Made by a program: the position numbers and the translations under genes
Shown: positions 32,768-44,905 of the stretch, in pieces
Layout of the letters: each line of letters opens with the position of its first letter
Position numbering within the stretch: position 1 is the first letter of the stretch
The notes under the pieces: generated by a model
What the model saw: the letters and a program-made list of their open reading frames with translations, nothing else
Database searches by the model: none
What the model was told of the DNA's origin: nothing
Assembly (NCBI GenBank): GCA_035578175.1
Contig: JAQMRL010000001.1
Location: 429,549,545-429,613,544, forward strand
Direction of reading: 5' to 3'
Length of the DNA stretch: 64,000 nucleotides
DNA from: Catonia carolina
Lineage: Eukaryota; Arthropoda; Insecta; Hemiptera; Achilidae

Positions 32768-33268
32768 AACGTAAACTCAAGGAAATATTTCCAGTGAATG
32801 TTCCCCAGGAATATTACCAAAATTGCCATGAATTTATGAATTACGAACAAAGTAACTCAATGATAACTATTTCTTACACAAAGTAACAAGTAATTGTTAA
32901 ATAATAGTTAAATTCAATTATGATTAGATTAAATAAAATTAAAAACCTGCACGGTTCAAAGATTCCAATATAATTTATGAAAGAACATAAAAAACCAGAA
33001 TTTTTAATTACATGCACAAATTACATCACAAAAAATTATGTATGTATTGAAAAAAATAAAAATGTTTTTTAATCAATATTAATCAATTACATTCATAAAA
33101 AACTCTACATGTATTTTTTCAATTTACATTCCTTAATTATTATTTTCATACGTTGTTTATAAAAAATAATTATAATAATTATAATTAATTGTAATTAATC
33201 CACATTGGCGCAGTTGGTAACGTGCTCGCCTCTCATAATGCGGTCTTGGGTTCGAATCCCACTCAGGA
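32768..33268 (+). repeat. Old local duplication, unit 2
   Basis: Counterpart of 31920-32185, with more AT-rich sequence before its Fam-B head. Confidence 0.6.
33199..33268 (+). repeat. Fam-B tRNA-like head only
   Basis: tRNA-related head with intact boxes A and B that stops at CCCACTCAGG. No SINE body follows. It lacks a tRNA acceptor stem, so I do not call it a tRNA gene. Confidence 0.8.
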
Positions 33269-33281
33269 TTAAAAGATCCTG

Positions 33282-33376
33282 TGAACTTTTTAGTCAACGT
33301 ACTAATAAAAGGACGACGCCGGCATTTTTTAGTCTAAATCTTGAAGTCCTAATATTAGGACGCTAGCACTGTAAGG
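33282..33376. repeat. Possible Fam-K terminus
   Basis: Ends in GCACTGTAAGGG followed by TTAA (33377-33380), like the right end of the Fam-K MITE at 31302-31838. The left end is missing. Confidence 0.4.
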
Positions 33377-33380
33377 GTTA

Positions 33381-34070
33381 ATAATTGAACCTAATGTTTT
33401 TCTGGTAGATCTAGGCCTAAACTATTGAAAAACATAAAAGACCATAAATCGAAATTTTGAGTTAAAACCATCGTGAAATCTTCCCCTTAAGTTAATATAC
33501 TTTTCCAAGAAAATAATAATTAATAACTCCAGTACAGGTAAACTGAACAATTTAATTTTGTTTCACTTATGTGGTTCTATCCATATAAAAATTGTAACTC
33601 CAACGCATACTAAAACATGTAACATTTCATTTAAATTCGGCAAGGAGGGATTAAACGGAAATACTCAATTTGTTATTCATGGTCAAGAGTCTATCACACC
33701 CATAGGCGTAGTACCAGAAAACTATAAAAAAAATGTGGGTGTCTTTTTAAGTTTCCAAGGCTATTGCTCCTTTTTTATACAAACGTTACTTGTTGAACGT
33801 TATGTACTTGTTATTACAATTTAATTTAAATATTTTGTAATCTATTTAAACACCAATTCATTGTATTAATACATAGTACGCCTGTCTATGTAAGGAGCGA
33901 TAAATGTTTTCCACGGACTTCACCAAGCATTCTCTAGGAAATTATTAATAAAATACCTTCAGAATACCTAATTTACCTACTTTTAGTACCTATATAATAC
34001 CTATTACTGCAATACAATATTATAATGGCATATATAGGAACCCGGAACCGCTTGCGGATCATATAAAAAA
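33381..34070. other. Unassigned sequence
   Basis: The 88-codon open frame at 33558-33824 shows no recognised motif. Confidence 0.4.
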
Positions 34071-34072
34071 AA

Positions 34073-35014
34073 TCTGGTGTGAAACACTCACACAAATTTC
34101 TCTTGCCAATGCAAATAATTAACAATATAATCTAACATTAGTAAAAAAACATTAGAAATAAACAAAAAAAAACTAACCTCAATAAATATAACCTAATTTT
34201 AATCATGAGTGAAAGACGCAAAATGAAAAATCAACCTCAGTTTGGCTTAAAAATACGGAAAATCGCTTTTTTCACGCTAAACTAGGATCTGTAGAGAAAA
34301 TTCTAAATTAAAGTCGTAGATCTTTTAATTTCCTCTAAATTTGACTATATAGCTACATTTTTATCGTAAAATGCATACTAAGGCCGAAATCTAAAAAAAT
34401 CGATTTTTCACACGTTTTCGTTAGAAAAAACCAGAAAATCGCTAATTACCGCTAAATTAAGCATTATACGAAACAATGTTTGAGATAAAAGTTGTAGCAT
34501 TTTAAATTATCTTTAACTTTTATTATATGTATACATTTTTGCGCTAAAATGCATATTAAAGTCGCAATCTTAAAAAAACAATTTATTTACGAAAAAACCT
34601 CACCAAGAATTTCAGTAGAGATGGCGCCTACCTACCTTGTAGAGCATACAAATTTTTGTAAATGAGGCGATTTTTTAAAAAAATCGTAGGAGCCGTTTTT
34701 GAGAAAATCGCAAAAAGTGAAAAATTACACGAATAAACTACTCTTTCCCGGTTGACCGATTTTGATAAAAATGTTCGCGTCACGTCCGGTAGTGGTATCT
34801 AACTTAAGTTTCAAATTTCAAGTTCGTACGAAGTTCCGTTCTTGAGATATTTTGTTCACACACACGCGCGCACGCACACACACACACCAATCGCTAAAAA
34901 CATGTTTTTTTTGGTTCACGGGTCTGAAAACGTGTAGATCCGGTGAAAACTCGACATGAAAACAATACTTTCCTTCCTAAATATTCATATAGGCCTAGGC
35001 AAGAGAAATTAAAA
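34073..35014 (+). mobile_element. Fam-E copy 8 (full length)
   Basis: Complete, with a short CA/CG array near 34857-34887. The terminal hairpin is followed by an extra CCTAG before GGCAAGAGAAA. Confidence 0.88.
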
Positions 35015-35579
35015 AGGATTAATTAAAATAATGATTCGGTAAAAACTTAGAAAATTATTATTTTGTGTATTCATCGAAAACAAATTTTTTGAACCACTAA
35101 AAATAGTAGGTGTACAAAAATTGATGGGTTTTAACGCAATAATTATAGTAGAATTACAACAAGTATATTATTAAATACGAAACATTTTCCTTTCACATAA
35201 ATTAAAAATATTATTATTTACTTTTTTAACGTAGTTACCAAATTTGGAAAATTAACCGGCTATTGTATAATATTTTAAGAGGAAATAGTTTCAGAAATAA
35301 GCTGATTCCAAATGGACAAACCTAAAGAGCCGCCCACGAAGATTATTTTAAATACCCAATAACTGTACAGGTTACACTATAACTGTACAATAACTGTACA
35401 GGTAGTATTGTAACCGTAGGCTTAAATTTATTTCATACTTAACCTAAATCTACGTCATCCGATATTATTAGCCGTTAATACAGTCGTTACCTATTTTGGT
35501 TGGATAAGTTAGTAGAAACATAATTTCACTTGTCTATTTGTTCATAAATTAAACAATAGGACATATGTTACAGAAATAA
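35015..35579. other. Unassigned AT-rich sequence
   Basis: No family recognised. A short direct repeat of AACTGTACA occurs near 35360-35400. Confidence 0.4.
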
Positions 35580-36490
35580 TCTGGTGTGAAACACTCACAC
35601 AACTTTCTCTTGCCAATGCAAATAATTAACAATATAACCTAACATTAGTAATAAAACATTAGAAATAAATAAAAAACTAACCTCAATAAACATAACCAAA
35701 TTTAATCATGAGTGAAAGACGCAAAATGAAAATCAACCTCAGTTTGGCTTAAAAATACAGAAAATCACGCTTTCACGCTAAACTAGGCTCTGTAGAGAAA
35801 AATGCTCTCAATAAAAGTTGTATATCTTTTAATTTCCTATAAATTTGATTATACACTTTTATCGTAAAATGCATACTATGTTTTCGTGAGCAAAAACAGA
35901 AAATTGGTAATTACCGCTAAACTAAGCGTTATACAAAAAAATGTTACAAATAAAATTTGTAGGATTTTAAAATCTCTACATTTTCTTTTATATAAATTTT
36001 TACGCTAAAATTCATATTAAAGCCGTAATCTTAAAAAAAAAAAACAATTTTTTTACGTGAAAACAGCCTCACCAAGAATTTTCACAAACATGGCGCCTAC
36101 CCTATCTTGTAGAGCATAAAAAATTTAGTAAACCAGGCGATTTTTTAAAAAAATCGTAGGACCAGTTTTTGAGAAACTCGCAAAAAAGTGAAAAATTATA
36201 CGAATAAACTACTACTTCCGGTTGACCGATTTTGATGAAAATGTTCGTGTTGGGTCCGGTAATTGTATGTAACTTAACTTTTAAGTTTCAAGTTCGTACG
36301 ATGTTCCGTTCTTGAGATATTCTGTTCACACATACACACACACACACACACAGACCGATCGCTAAAAACATGTTTTTTGGGTTAAGGGGGTCTGAAAACG
36401 TGTAGATCCGGTAAAAACTCGATTTCGAAAAATCGACATGAAAACAATACTTTCCTTCCTATATATTCATATAGGCAAGAGAAAGTAAAA
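35580..36490 (+). mobile_element. Fam-E copy 9 (full length)
   Basis: Complete except for a ~40-bp internal loss near 35880. CA array near 36326-36352. Confidence 0.88.
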
Positions 36491-36493
36491 GCT

Positions 36494-36584
36494 GTGCCCA
36501 TCTCTGGCGTAGAGGTTAGTGTCCTACTGTTTAAGCAGCCCGTTAATGACTATGCATTTGATGCGACTTCAAATAAACTTTAAA
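36494..36584 (+). repeat. Fam-C SINE, internally deleted
   Basis: Head CTCTGGCGTAGAGGTTAGTG joins directly to the tail TTTGATGCGACTTCAAATAA. Confidence 0.65.
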
Positions 36585-37050
36585 AAGATTAATTGATTTA
36601 TTCTGTCATTACAAACAAATAACCTTAAATAAATAACGAACAATCAAGAAACACGACAAAAATGAATTATGTATGCCAAATTTAAATGCGTTATAAGAAA
36701 AATTAATAGAATTATGTCATAATCATGATTTAAAAATATAACAATAAAAACTATTATGAAATTTCCTGATCGCAGATACAGAGAGACTAAACATCTGTCG
36801 GCAATTTCTTCATCCACAACAGGGTCATTTAATTCATATGTTTCAATGTCACCGATTCTCCTCCGTATAGACAGATAATTCAAGGTTTTGTCGTTAATTC
36901 ACGAATATGTTAAACAGACTACAATAAAGTACCATTATCAGTTTTCTGAGGGTGTGGGCGACAGTAATTTGTCTTCTTTTATTTAATACCGCTCGAACGA
37001 AACACAATTAAGCGCTGTACACATAAAAGTAGCTCACCATAAAATAAAAA
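36585..37050. other. Unassigned sequence
   Basis: Nothing recognised. Confidence 0.4.
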
Positions 37051-37983
37051 TCTGGTGTGAAACACTCACACAACTTTCTCTTGCCAATGCAAATAATTAA
37101 CAATAAACCTAACATTATTAATAAAACATTAGAAATAAATAAAAAACTAACTTTAATGACATAACCTAATTTTAATCATGAGTGAAAAACGCAAAATGAA
37201 AATCAACCTCAGTTTAGCTTAAAAATACGGAAAATCACTCTTTCACGCTAAACTAGGCTCTGTAGAGAAACATGCTTTCAATAAAAGTTGTAGATCTTTT
37301 AATTTCCTATAAATTTGATTATATACACTTTTGTCGTAAAATGCGTACTAAGGCCGAAATCTTAAAAAAATCAATTTTTCACACGTTTTCGTGAGGAAAA
37401 AACAGAAAATCGCTAATTACTGCTAAACTAAGCGTTATACAAAAAAATTATGAAAATTAAAGTTGTAGAATTTTAAATTCTCTGCAACTTTTGTTCTATA
37501 AATTTTTGCGCTAAATTGCATATTAAAGCCGTAATCTTAAAAAAACTATGTTTTTACGTGAAAACAGCCCCACCCAGAATTTCAGTAAACATGATGCCTA
37601 CCCTATTTTGTAGAGAATAAAAAATTGAGTAATCCAGGCGATTTTTAAAAAAAATCGTAGGACCAGTTTTTGAGAAAATCGCAAAAAGTGAAAAATTATA
37701 CGAATAAACTACTACTTCCGGTTGACCGATTTTGATGAAAATGTTCCGTGTCGGGTCCGGTAGTGGTATGTAACTTAAGTTTCAAGTTCGTACGATGTTC
37801 CGTTCTTGAGATATTCTGTTCACACACACACACACACACACACAGACCAATCGCTTAAAACATGTTTTTTGGGTTCAGGGGGTCTGAAAACGTATAGATC
37901 CGGTGAAAACTCGATTTCAAAATATCAACATGAAAACAATACTTTCCTTCCTATACTATTCATATAGGCAAGAGAAAGTAAAA
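37051..37983 (+). mobile_element. Fam-E copy 10 (full length)
   Basis: All landmarks present. CA array near 37819-37844. Confidence 0.9.
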
Positions 37984-38025
37984 TTGTAGACTAGATCAAA
38001 ACAAACGAAAATATACAGTTCCAAT

Positions 38026-38943
38026 TTTTACTTTCTCTTGCCTATATGAATATATAGGAAGGAAAGTATTGTTTTCATGTCGATTTTTCGAAATCGAGTT
38101 TTCACCGGATCTACACGTTTTCGGACCCCCTGAACCCAAAAAACATGTTTTTAGCGATTGGTCTGTGTGAGAACAAAATATCTCAAGAACGGAACATCGT
38201 ACGAACTTGAAATTTAAGTTTCCTACCAATACCGGACCCGACCCGAAGTTTTCATCAAAATCGGTCAACCGGAAGTAGTAGTTTATTCGTGTAATTTTTC
38301 ACTTTTTTGCGATTTTCTCAAAAACTGGTCCTACGATTTTTTTAAAAATCGCCTGCTTTACTAAATTTTTTATGCTCTACAAGATAGAGTAGGCGCCATG
38401 TTTGCTGAAATTCTTGGTGAGGCTCTTTTCACGTAAAAACATTGTTTTTTTTTTTAGATTGCGGCTTTAATATGCATTTTAGGGCAAACATTTATATAAT
38501 AATAAATGTAGAGAATTTAAAATCCTACAAATTTATTTCAAACATTTTTTTGTATAACGGTTAGTTTAGCAGTAATTAGCAATTTTCTGTTTTTTCTCAC
38601 GAAAACATGTGAAACATCGATTTTTTAAAGATTTCGGCCTTATAATGCATTTTACGACAAAAGTGTATATAATTAATTTTATAGGAAATAAAAAGATCTA
38701 CAACTTTTATTTAAAGCATTTTTCTCTACAGAGCCTAGTTTAGTGTGAAAGTGTGATTTTCCGTATTTTTAAGCCGAACTGATGTCGATTTTCATTTTGC
38801 GTCATTCACTCATGATTAAAATAAGGTTATGTTTTTAGAGGTTAGTTTTTTGTTCATTTCTAATGTTTTATTACTAATGTTAGGTTATATTGTTAATTAT
38901 TTGCATTGGCAAGAGAAAGTTGCGTGAGTGTTTCACACCAGAT
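38026..38943 (-). mobile_element. Fam-E copy 11 (full length)
   Basis: Reverse copy 42 bp from copy 10, so the two form a ~0.9 kb inverted repeat. It has almost no dinucleotide array (GTCTGTGTGAG). Confidence 0.9.
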
Positions 38944-39002
38944 TTTTTTAAATATTTTAATACTGTAATATCACATAATAGACTACTGGTTTTCAAAAGT
39001 GT

Positions 39003-39361
39003 GTTGTTTAGGTCATCAGCCAAAATTCAAACAGCTTGTTTGAACCTGTAGAGGTTTTAGTAAATAAAACGAGGAGTGAGGTGGTTTACGATTGCCTTCC
39101 TCACTGAGTGGAAAAGTATGCTTATCAGCATGCCGGTCCCTCTGAAAAGCACACATTTTCCACTCTGCAAATGACACTTTCACTTCATTCACCACAGGGT
39201 CTGGTATAATGAAATTCATTACTTTCAGAGGATAAAACTCTAATTGGTGTCTTTCATACTTCTACCTATTCTGTTCTTAAATGATTCAGTCATTTAATTG
39301 GCTGACCATGTGATAAGAAACAGAACTATTTATTTTAGCCCTGAAACAAACCGATTGAGAG
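39003..39361 (-). repeat. Fam-A copy, 5'-truncated
   Basis: Reverse A-II copy lacking ~35 bp of its head. Exact 11-bp duplication TTCAAAAGTGT (38992-39002, 39362-39372). 5' truncation with intact 3' end fits target-primed reverse transcription. Confidence 0.9.
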
Positions 39362-39460
39362 TTCAAAAGTGTAAACCATCAAATAGGCCTACTTGAAAGA
39401 AACTACGATCAAATATCTATTGGACCAACTTATTTTTTACAATTTTTTTAAGCCCATTAA

Positions 39461-40004
39461 CCCTTTATAGGTTTGTGGTAGGTAAACTTACCACTAGAAA
39501 TAAGGTAGATTTTTTTTAAGAATAAGTCATGCAGTTGAACCCTATTGGCATTTTATGGCTTTATAGATGTTCTCTTGTTAAGTAGGCTATCCACATATTG
39601 AAATTAGCGCGCAGCGACCATTTGCTTTGTGAGTTACACGAATGTGGTAAGGATTCATACCAGCGTACGCTACCATATTGTATGTTGTTACTTTTGTATA
39701 GTGCTTAGAAAACTCCAGCTTTTTACGGGAAACCAAGCACTCATGCTAATATAAAGTTAAGTCATTCGACACATTTTTTTGCTATATAGGGCTGCAAGTT
39801 GTTTTAATAAGCATTCTTACCACTAAATATTATGTGATTCCCATTTCAATAAACATTTCTTTGGCAAGTATACTTACCAGGGATTGTCATAAAAAAAATC
39901 TTTACTGTTCTGGCACTAGAAACGCATTATTCCAGTCTCCATAAAACAAAATTTAACATTTTACAACATGTATATTTTTCCCCGTAGTTCTGCCCTATAA
40001 AGGG
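39461..40004 (+). mobile_element. Fam-K-type piggyBac-like MITE copy 2
   Basis: 544 bp between two TTAA (39457-39460, 40005-40008), with CCCTTTATAGG ends inverted. Removing it restores the Fam-A head. Subterminal motif GGTAAACTTACC. No transposase. Confidence 0.85.
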
Positions 40005-40309
40005 TTAACAGGCACGTGAAGTGTTAATAAATTTGCACTCGATCAGCTAGTTCCAGAGCTACAAAAATAGTTCCTTTTCTTATCATATGGTCAGCCAATT
40101 AATTATATGACAAGCATTTAAGAACTGTAGAGGTAGAGGTGTAAAACACTTTATTAGAGTTATCTCCTCTGAGAGTAATCAACTTTATCATTATACAGCT
40201 AGACCTTGTGGTGAATGAAGTGTAAGTGTCATTAGCAGGGTGGAAAGTAGATACATTTCGGAGGGTCCGGCATGCTAATAAGCATACTTTTTTACTCAAT
40301 AAGGAAGGC

Positions 40310-40489
40310 TTTTTTTCTTAACGTTTTTTTTTTAACGTCCGACTGTTTTGCAATTACTGCTAATGCAGACGGTGAAGGATGAAATGATTTTTGTAACGTA
40401 TGAAAATATGCCGTGCCTGAATGGGATTCGAACCCAAGACCGCATGATGAAAGGCGAGCACGTTACCAACTACGCCAATGCGGCCGGCA
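40310..40489 (-). repeat. Fam-B SINE, alternative tail
   Basis: Reverse copy. AATAAGGAAGGC lies at 40298-40309 and 40510-40521, with ~20 bp of extra sequence (TAATAAGGCAGG) at its head side. Confidence 0.88.
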
Positions 40490-40599
40490 CTGGTAATAAG
40501 GCAGGTAACAATAAGGAAGGCATTGGTAAACCACCTCACTCCTCGTTCTACTTAGTACTGACTCTAGGGGTTCAAACCACCCTTACGGCTGATCTTACA

Positions 40600-41924
40600 A
40601 CATTGTAAGTACATTATATTAAGAACTTGGTCATGATCGTTGGTACAGTGCTTATTATTTTCTTAAATTTAATTTTTTATGTTCAGAACCCAACACTGTT
40701 TTTCATTAACCTATAAAGTGCGTATTTATAAAATAAAACACTTTGTGTACGTAAAGTGCATATGAAAATATATAACATAATTTAGTTCGGACAATCCGAA
40801 ATTTCGGATTACAGGACAGCTGTGTATTTTTAAATCGTAAAGCATTTTCCAGATTAAACGGAACTATTTAAATATTAGTAGTGTAAAATGGCTTATTCCA
40901 AGTGATCGGAATCAGCGGAACCTTAAATCGCAAAAAAGCTTTAATCGCACGGAATCAATAGAAAACAATAAAGTTATTATCTATTCATATGCTTTTGGAC
41001 TAACTGGAATCTGTTAAGTGGAAACTAAAAAAACTGGACCAAAACCCTTTCAAATAAATGGATATGTGACCAGACTACAAATTCTCAAACTAGCGTTTTC
41101 TTTATACGAACCCTTTGCTGAAATAAAAATGTATGTAATAAATTGAAACTCAAATTTTTATAGCCACCAAAAATATGTATCGGTTAAATACGGAAATTTC
41201 ACATTACGTAAAAAATTTATAATAAAATTTTTCACAATACTCACTTTATCCGACCAAAAAATGAAATCATATATCCAACGGAAATAACTTTTTACACACG
41301 CGGCACAAAATAAAGCAATAGTTAAAAAAAACCTCTCAATATGTTACAATGGATTCAACAAAATGTTTATCGACATCTGTACGCACAGCAACCTACAAAT
41401 TTTTAATAGTAAATAGAAGATAACTCACCGGAAAATTAATTCACTGGTCGAAATAAATGATTACTCGAAATGAAAACATCAAAATGCATTTTCAAAACAT
41501 AACAAATGTATATATCACATACATTAAAAACAAAATCATGTTTCAGCAGTTTTGTTCGTGCGTTTATATTTTTACAGATGGATGAATCTTCATACAGTCT
41601 ATAGAATAAACCGACTAAACAATTTCAAATTGGACCTTATACAGGCGTGATTAATCAACACACGATTTTAAAATTTAAAACTACTTATATTCTAAAATGC
41701 TGCGAATATCCTCGACGCAGAAAATTACTAATACGGAAGTGCTACGTTGAATGAACATGGCAGCGAAATAGGTCAGCATAGAGAAGGCGCGAAAGCTGTG
41801 TACAAATTGTGTACGTAGAAGACGAACTACTACTGAACTCAATCTGGTAGGTAACACTACGTGTACTTTAAGTCGTCAACTCTTAATGAATTTAAAAACA
41901 ATAGCAAGTTAACGCGAATCAGTT
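40600..41924. other. Unassigned AT-rich sequence
   Basis: May include the left part of the Tigger element that follows, but no left terminus was found. Confidence 0.35.
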
Positions 41925-42196
41925 GCTCCCGGTCGAAAGATCAGAAAAGATCGCATAACGGCGGTTGTCTGTGCCAATTTAACTGGTTCACATGAAATTC
42001 ATAAAATACAAATATTCAAGCATTTGAAGCGTTAGAAACTGCTTTAATTTGGTATGAAATGCAGCCTGAAGCAGATTTTTCTACTCTCCTGACTGTCAAA
42101 CGAGTCAGGGATCTAGCAGCATTAAAGCGAAAGAACAATATTAAACAATGCAAAAAAGCGATTTTTGTAAAAGAAAACAATGAACTGCAACAGGTA
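41925..42196 (+). pseudogene. Tigger/jerky (pogo) transposase fossil, internally deleted
   Basis: The first frame reads VAPGRKIRKDRITAV then VCANLTGSHEIHK (41931-42000). This is the block just before the catalytic core region in Tigger/jerky DDE transposases. A frame change near 42022 leads to AFEALETALIWYEMQPEADF and TVKRVRDLAALKRK (42024-42195), the C-terminal part. The catalytic segment between them is missing. The second frame ends at CAG|GTAAAT, a donor-like splice site, perhaps by chance. With the pogo-type terminus at 42986 this is a dead Tigger copy rather than a domesticated gene. Confidence 0.72.
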
Positions 42197-42358
42197 AATG
42201 ATTTTTGTTTCTTATAACAACTTATAATATTTTATTTTAACGTATTTTTATTTTTATTTATTACGATTCTGTATAAATTCACAATTTTCATTGTTTTTCC
42301 ACTATTAAAATTGATATTTTTCACTACTAAGTATATTTATCTTTTTATTATTGCCTTT

Positions 42359-42891
42359 AATAAAAAGATCTTCCATTTTCAGTATCTAGGTTGCAACATT
42401 ACATACCAACAGGATAAAGATGCTTACAATAAGATGCACCGATTTCAGCAAATATGCGGAATTATCCACCGCACTTTAAAAAAAATAGCACCAGCAAAAA
42501 AACGAGGGTGAGATTTTATAAAACATTAGCAGTGCCGACTCTACTCGATGGCAGTGAAACTTAGGTCTATCAAAGCGAGAGGAGAGTAGATTGCAAGCAT
42601 CTGAAATGAAATTTCTTCGACATATATATGGGTGCAGTAGAGAAGATCGTTGTAGGAATACCGAGATAAGAAAAGAACTCAACATCTTCTCTATAAACAG
42701 CAAGGTATCTTAGAACAGAATGCAGTGGTTAGAGCATGTAAACAGAATGCGGAAGGATAGGATACCTAAGCAGACACTGGGCTATAAACCGGAGGGCAGG
42801 AGAGAACGAGGACGCCCCAGAAAGAGATGGGCAGATTTGAGAGGTTCGGAACAGGCAGAGATCCCGGATCCTTGAAAGGCAGAAGAAGAAG
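42359..42891 (+). mobile_element. LINE 3' end inserted in the Tigger element
   Basis: Exact 12-bp duplication ATTATTGCCTTT (42347-42358, 42892-42903). Coding remnants in order: FQYLGCNITYQQDKD, VPTLLDGSET, LQASEMKFLRHIYGCSRED, NRMQWLEHVNRMRKD, GRRERGRPRKRWADLRG. A short GAAGAAGAA tail ends it. Two frameshifts and stops are present. Same family as 27540-27895 and longer. Confidence 0.92.
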
Positions 42892-42904
42892 ATTATTGCC
42901 TTTC

Positions 42905-42986
42905 CCGAGTGTGATCGATTATCCGAAAAAATCGGTCATCCAAAATTGTCATGCCCTAATTATTTCGGATAATCGGTACTTTACTG
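42905..42986 (+). repeat. Tigger/pogo right terminus
   Basis: CGGATAATCGGTACTTTACTG followed by TA at 42987-42988 is the pogo-type end (complement CAGTAAAGTACCGATTATCC). An inner inverted CGATTATCCG lies at 42916-42925. Confidence 0.65.
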
Positions 42987-42989
42987 TAC

Positions 42990-44490
42990 TGACTTTTCAA
43001 ATTTTAAATCAAGACTAATTCAGGCTTCGAGTCCTAAACTCCTTCGAGCTTTTGCAGCTATTGAAGCAACTTGCGCATTTTTTTTTGGGGGGGCTCCCAA
43101 ACTCCCCTACACCCCGCCGTCTCCACCCACTACTATGGCTAGTCGCAAGGATGCGAGGTGGTACAGTAGAACAGCAATAGAATATCGCCTCAGTATACCA
43201 CACCATTACAACTTAACGTAGTCATTCTTTCTTCACTAAAAACAGTCAGCCGCCGAGCTTAACATACACCACATAGACACAAATAACATAAAAATACATA
43301 AAATAACATAAAGATCACGCAGTATTTACAGCCTTCCTTCACAGTATCCTGTACAGTCTTTCTTTAATTTTACTATCTCTGTGAAACAGATCTACCTCTC
43401 CATTTATTTCATTGGCTGTAGCTATACATCTATTGATTGGAGCTATTTTACTAATATTATATGAGCTATTATAATTATAATAATAATAATAATAGTAGTA
43501 GTAATTTCTATTAACCGAGTGATGTTTACCTCCTGAAGCATGAAATAAGCCACCGCAAAGTACGGGTACATTGCTACTACTTAATACACAGTAGTTACAA
43601 CTGATTATTTATAAAACATGAAGAAAATGACTTCATTCGCTGGCCGTAATAATTATGGAACAAATAAAAATAAACTTTACAAATAAAATTACTGTAATCT
43701 AAAAAAAGCAACAACATTTTTACTTGTTTAAACAAGATATCGTTTTTCAATTTCACTTTAATTTTTCTTTTGTGTTTAGTTGCTTAGTCGAGGCCACGAA
43801 TGTCACGCAGCACAGGCGACAAAGTGAACAAACTCTCTCGTGAATCTCGAAGCATTTTACTCACACAATGTCTTATTTTGATGCTGCATCCGTAGCAGTT
43901 ACCATTTTAATCCAATGCTTTACAGAAAATACTAAATAACTTTAATTCATGAAAAAAATATATGTACGTTATTACATTGTGGAGAGTCAAAATTGGGGTA
44001 AAAGATTACAAATTAATATTTAACAAATTACAGTGTTCATATTCCCAACTTGATTACATCGTTCGTTAAACAATTCATTGCTTTCAATAACAAAACAAAA
44101 ACAATGAAAAATATTTACATGACAATATAACAAAGTATTCGCATACAAACCCATTAATTTAAATAACTTTTAACATAAAGTGACCAACACTTCGATTTTA
44201 AACTAGAAATTGAGAATAAGAAAAATCACATAATTTTATAAAAAATGAATAAAGATAATAGCTCTTTTTAATTGCAGTAGAAGAATAAGATTTAATTACT
44301 ATAGATTTGATGAACATGAACATCTTCCCACGAATTATTACAGAGAAATCACTAATGCCAACTTAAAGAAACCAACACTAGGTAAATGAAAACGTACAAG
44401 TATATAAAAGTCACCGAACCATTTTTAAGAAAACTGGATGAACTTTGTACTTTTACAATTGACTATAAAATGTCCTTCAGAACAACAAAG
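42990..44490. other. Unassigned sequence
   Basis: Contains a T/G-rich run near 43079 and ATA/GTA trinucleotides near 43480. No family or gene recognised. Confidence 0.4.
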
Positions 44491-44494
44491 AACA

Positions 44495-44905
44495 AAAGAG
44501 AGATATTGACAAACTCCAAGCTTTTGAACCTCGAGTGTACCACCGAATGTTGGGAGTAGAAAAAGAAGAAAACAAATTATTATATTTTACGTCCGGCTAT
44601 TTTGCTCCCACTAAGAATTCAGATTGATCCACTGTTATGGGTTATCGTTGTTGTATAAGATAGAGGTTTAAATGCTAAACCAAAATGATATGAAAAGACT
44701 CTCAAGGCATTTGAGATGTGGTGTTATAAGCGATTACTGCGTATAGAGTAGGGAAAACACGGAAGTTATGAAAACTGTGAAACATCGAAAACTTTGGTCA
44801 TGTGATGAGAAGCGACAAACACAAAATGCTGGAGAATATCATGGAGGGAAAGATACAGGGCAAGCGCGTAGAACATCTTAGTTGAGGAATCTTCGACACT
44901 ATTGT
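44495..44905 (+). pseudogene. LINE C-terminal fossil
   Basis: RDIDKLQAFEPRVYHRMLGV (near 44497-44556), then after a gap KAFEMWCYKRLLRIE (44695-44750) and HVMRSDKHKMLENIMEGKIQ (44798-44860). These are typical of the region after the reverse transcriptase domain in insect LINEs. Frames shift and stops interrupt. Confidence 0.6.

Larger units (their letters stand above)
39451..40598 (+). repeat. Fam-A copy holding a MITE and a SINE
   Basis: The pieces GCCCATTAA (39452-39460), 40005-40297 and 40510-40598 form one A-I copy. The Fam-K MITE entered a TTAA in its head and a Fam-B SINE entered its 3' half. Confidence 0.85.

Noticed and set aside
33199..33268. Possible free-standing tRNA gene
   Set aside because: Same head as Fam-B, no matching acceptor stem, stops abruptly.
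33558..33824. 88-codon open frame as a small gene
   Set aside because: No motif, no splice or promoter context, length expected by chance.
34073..38943. Cluster of similar repeats as a CRISPR-like or satellite array
   Set aside because: Units are dispersed transposon copies in both orientations with unrelated sequence between them. The organism is a eukaryote.
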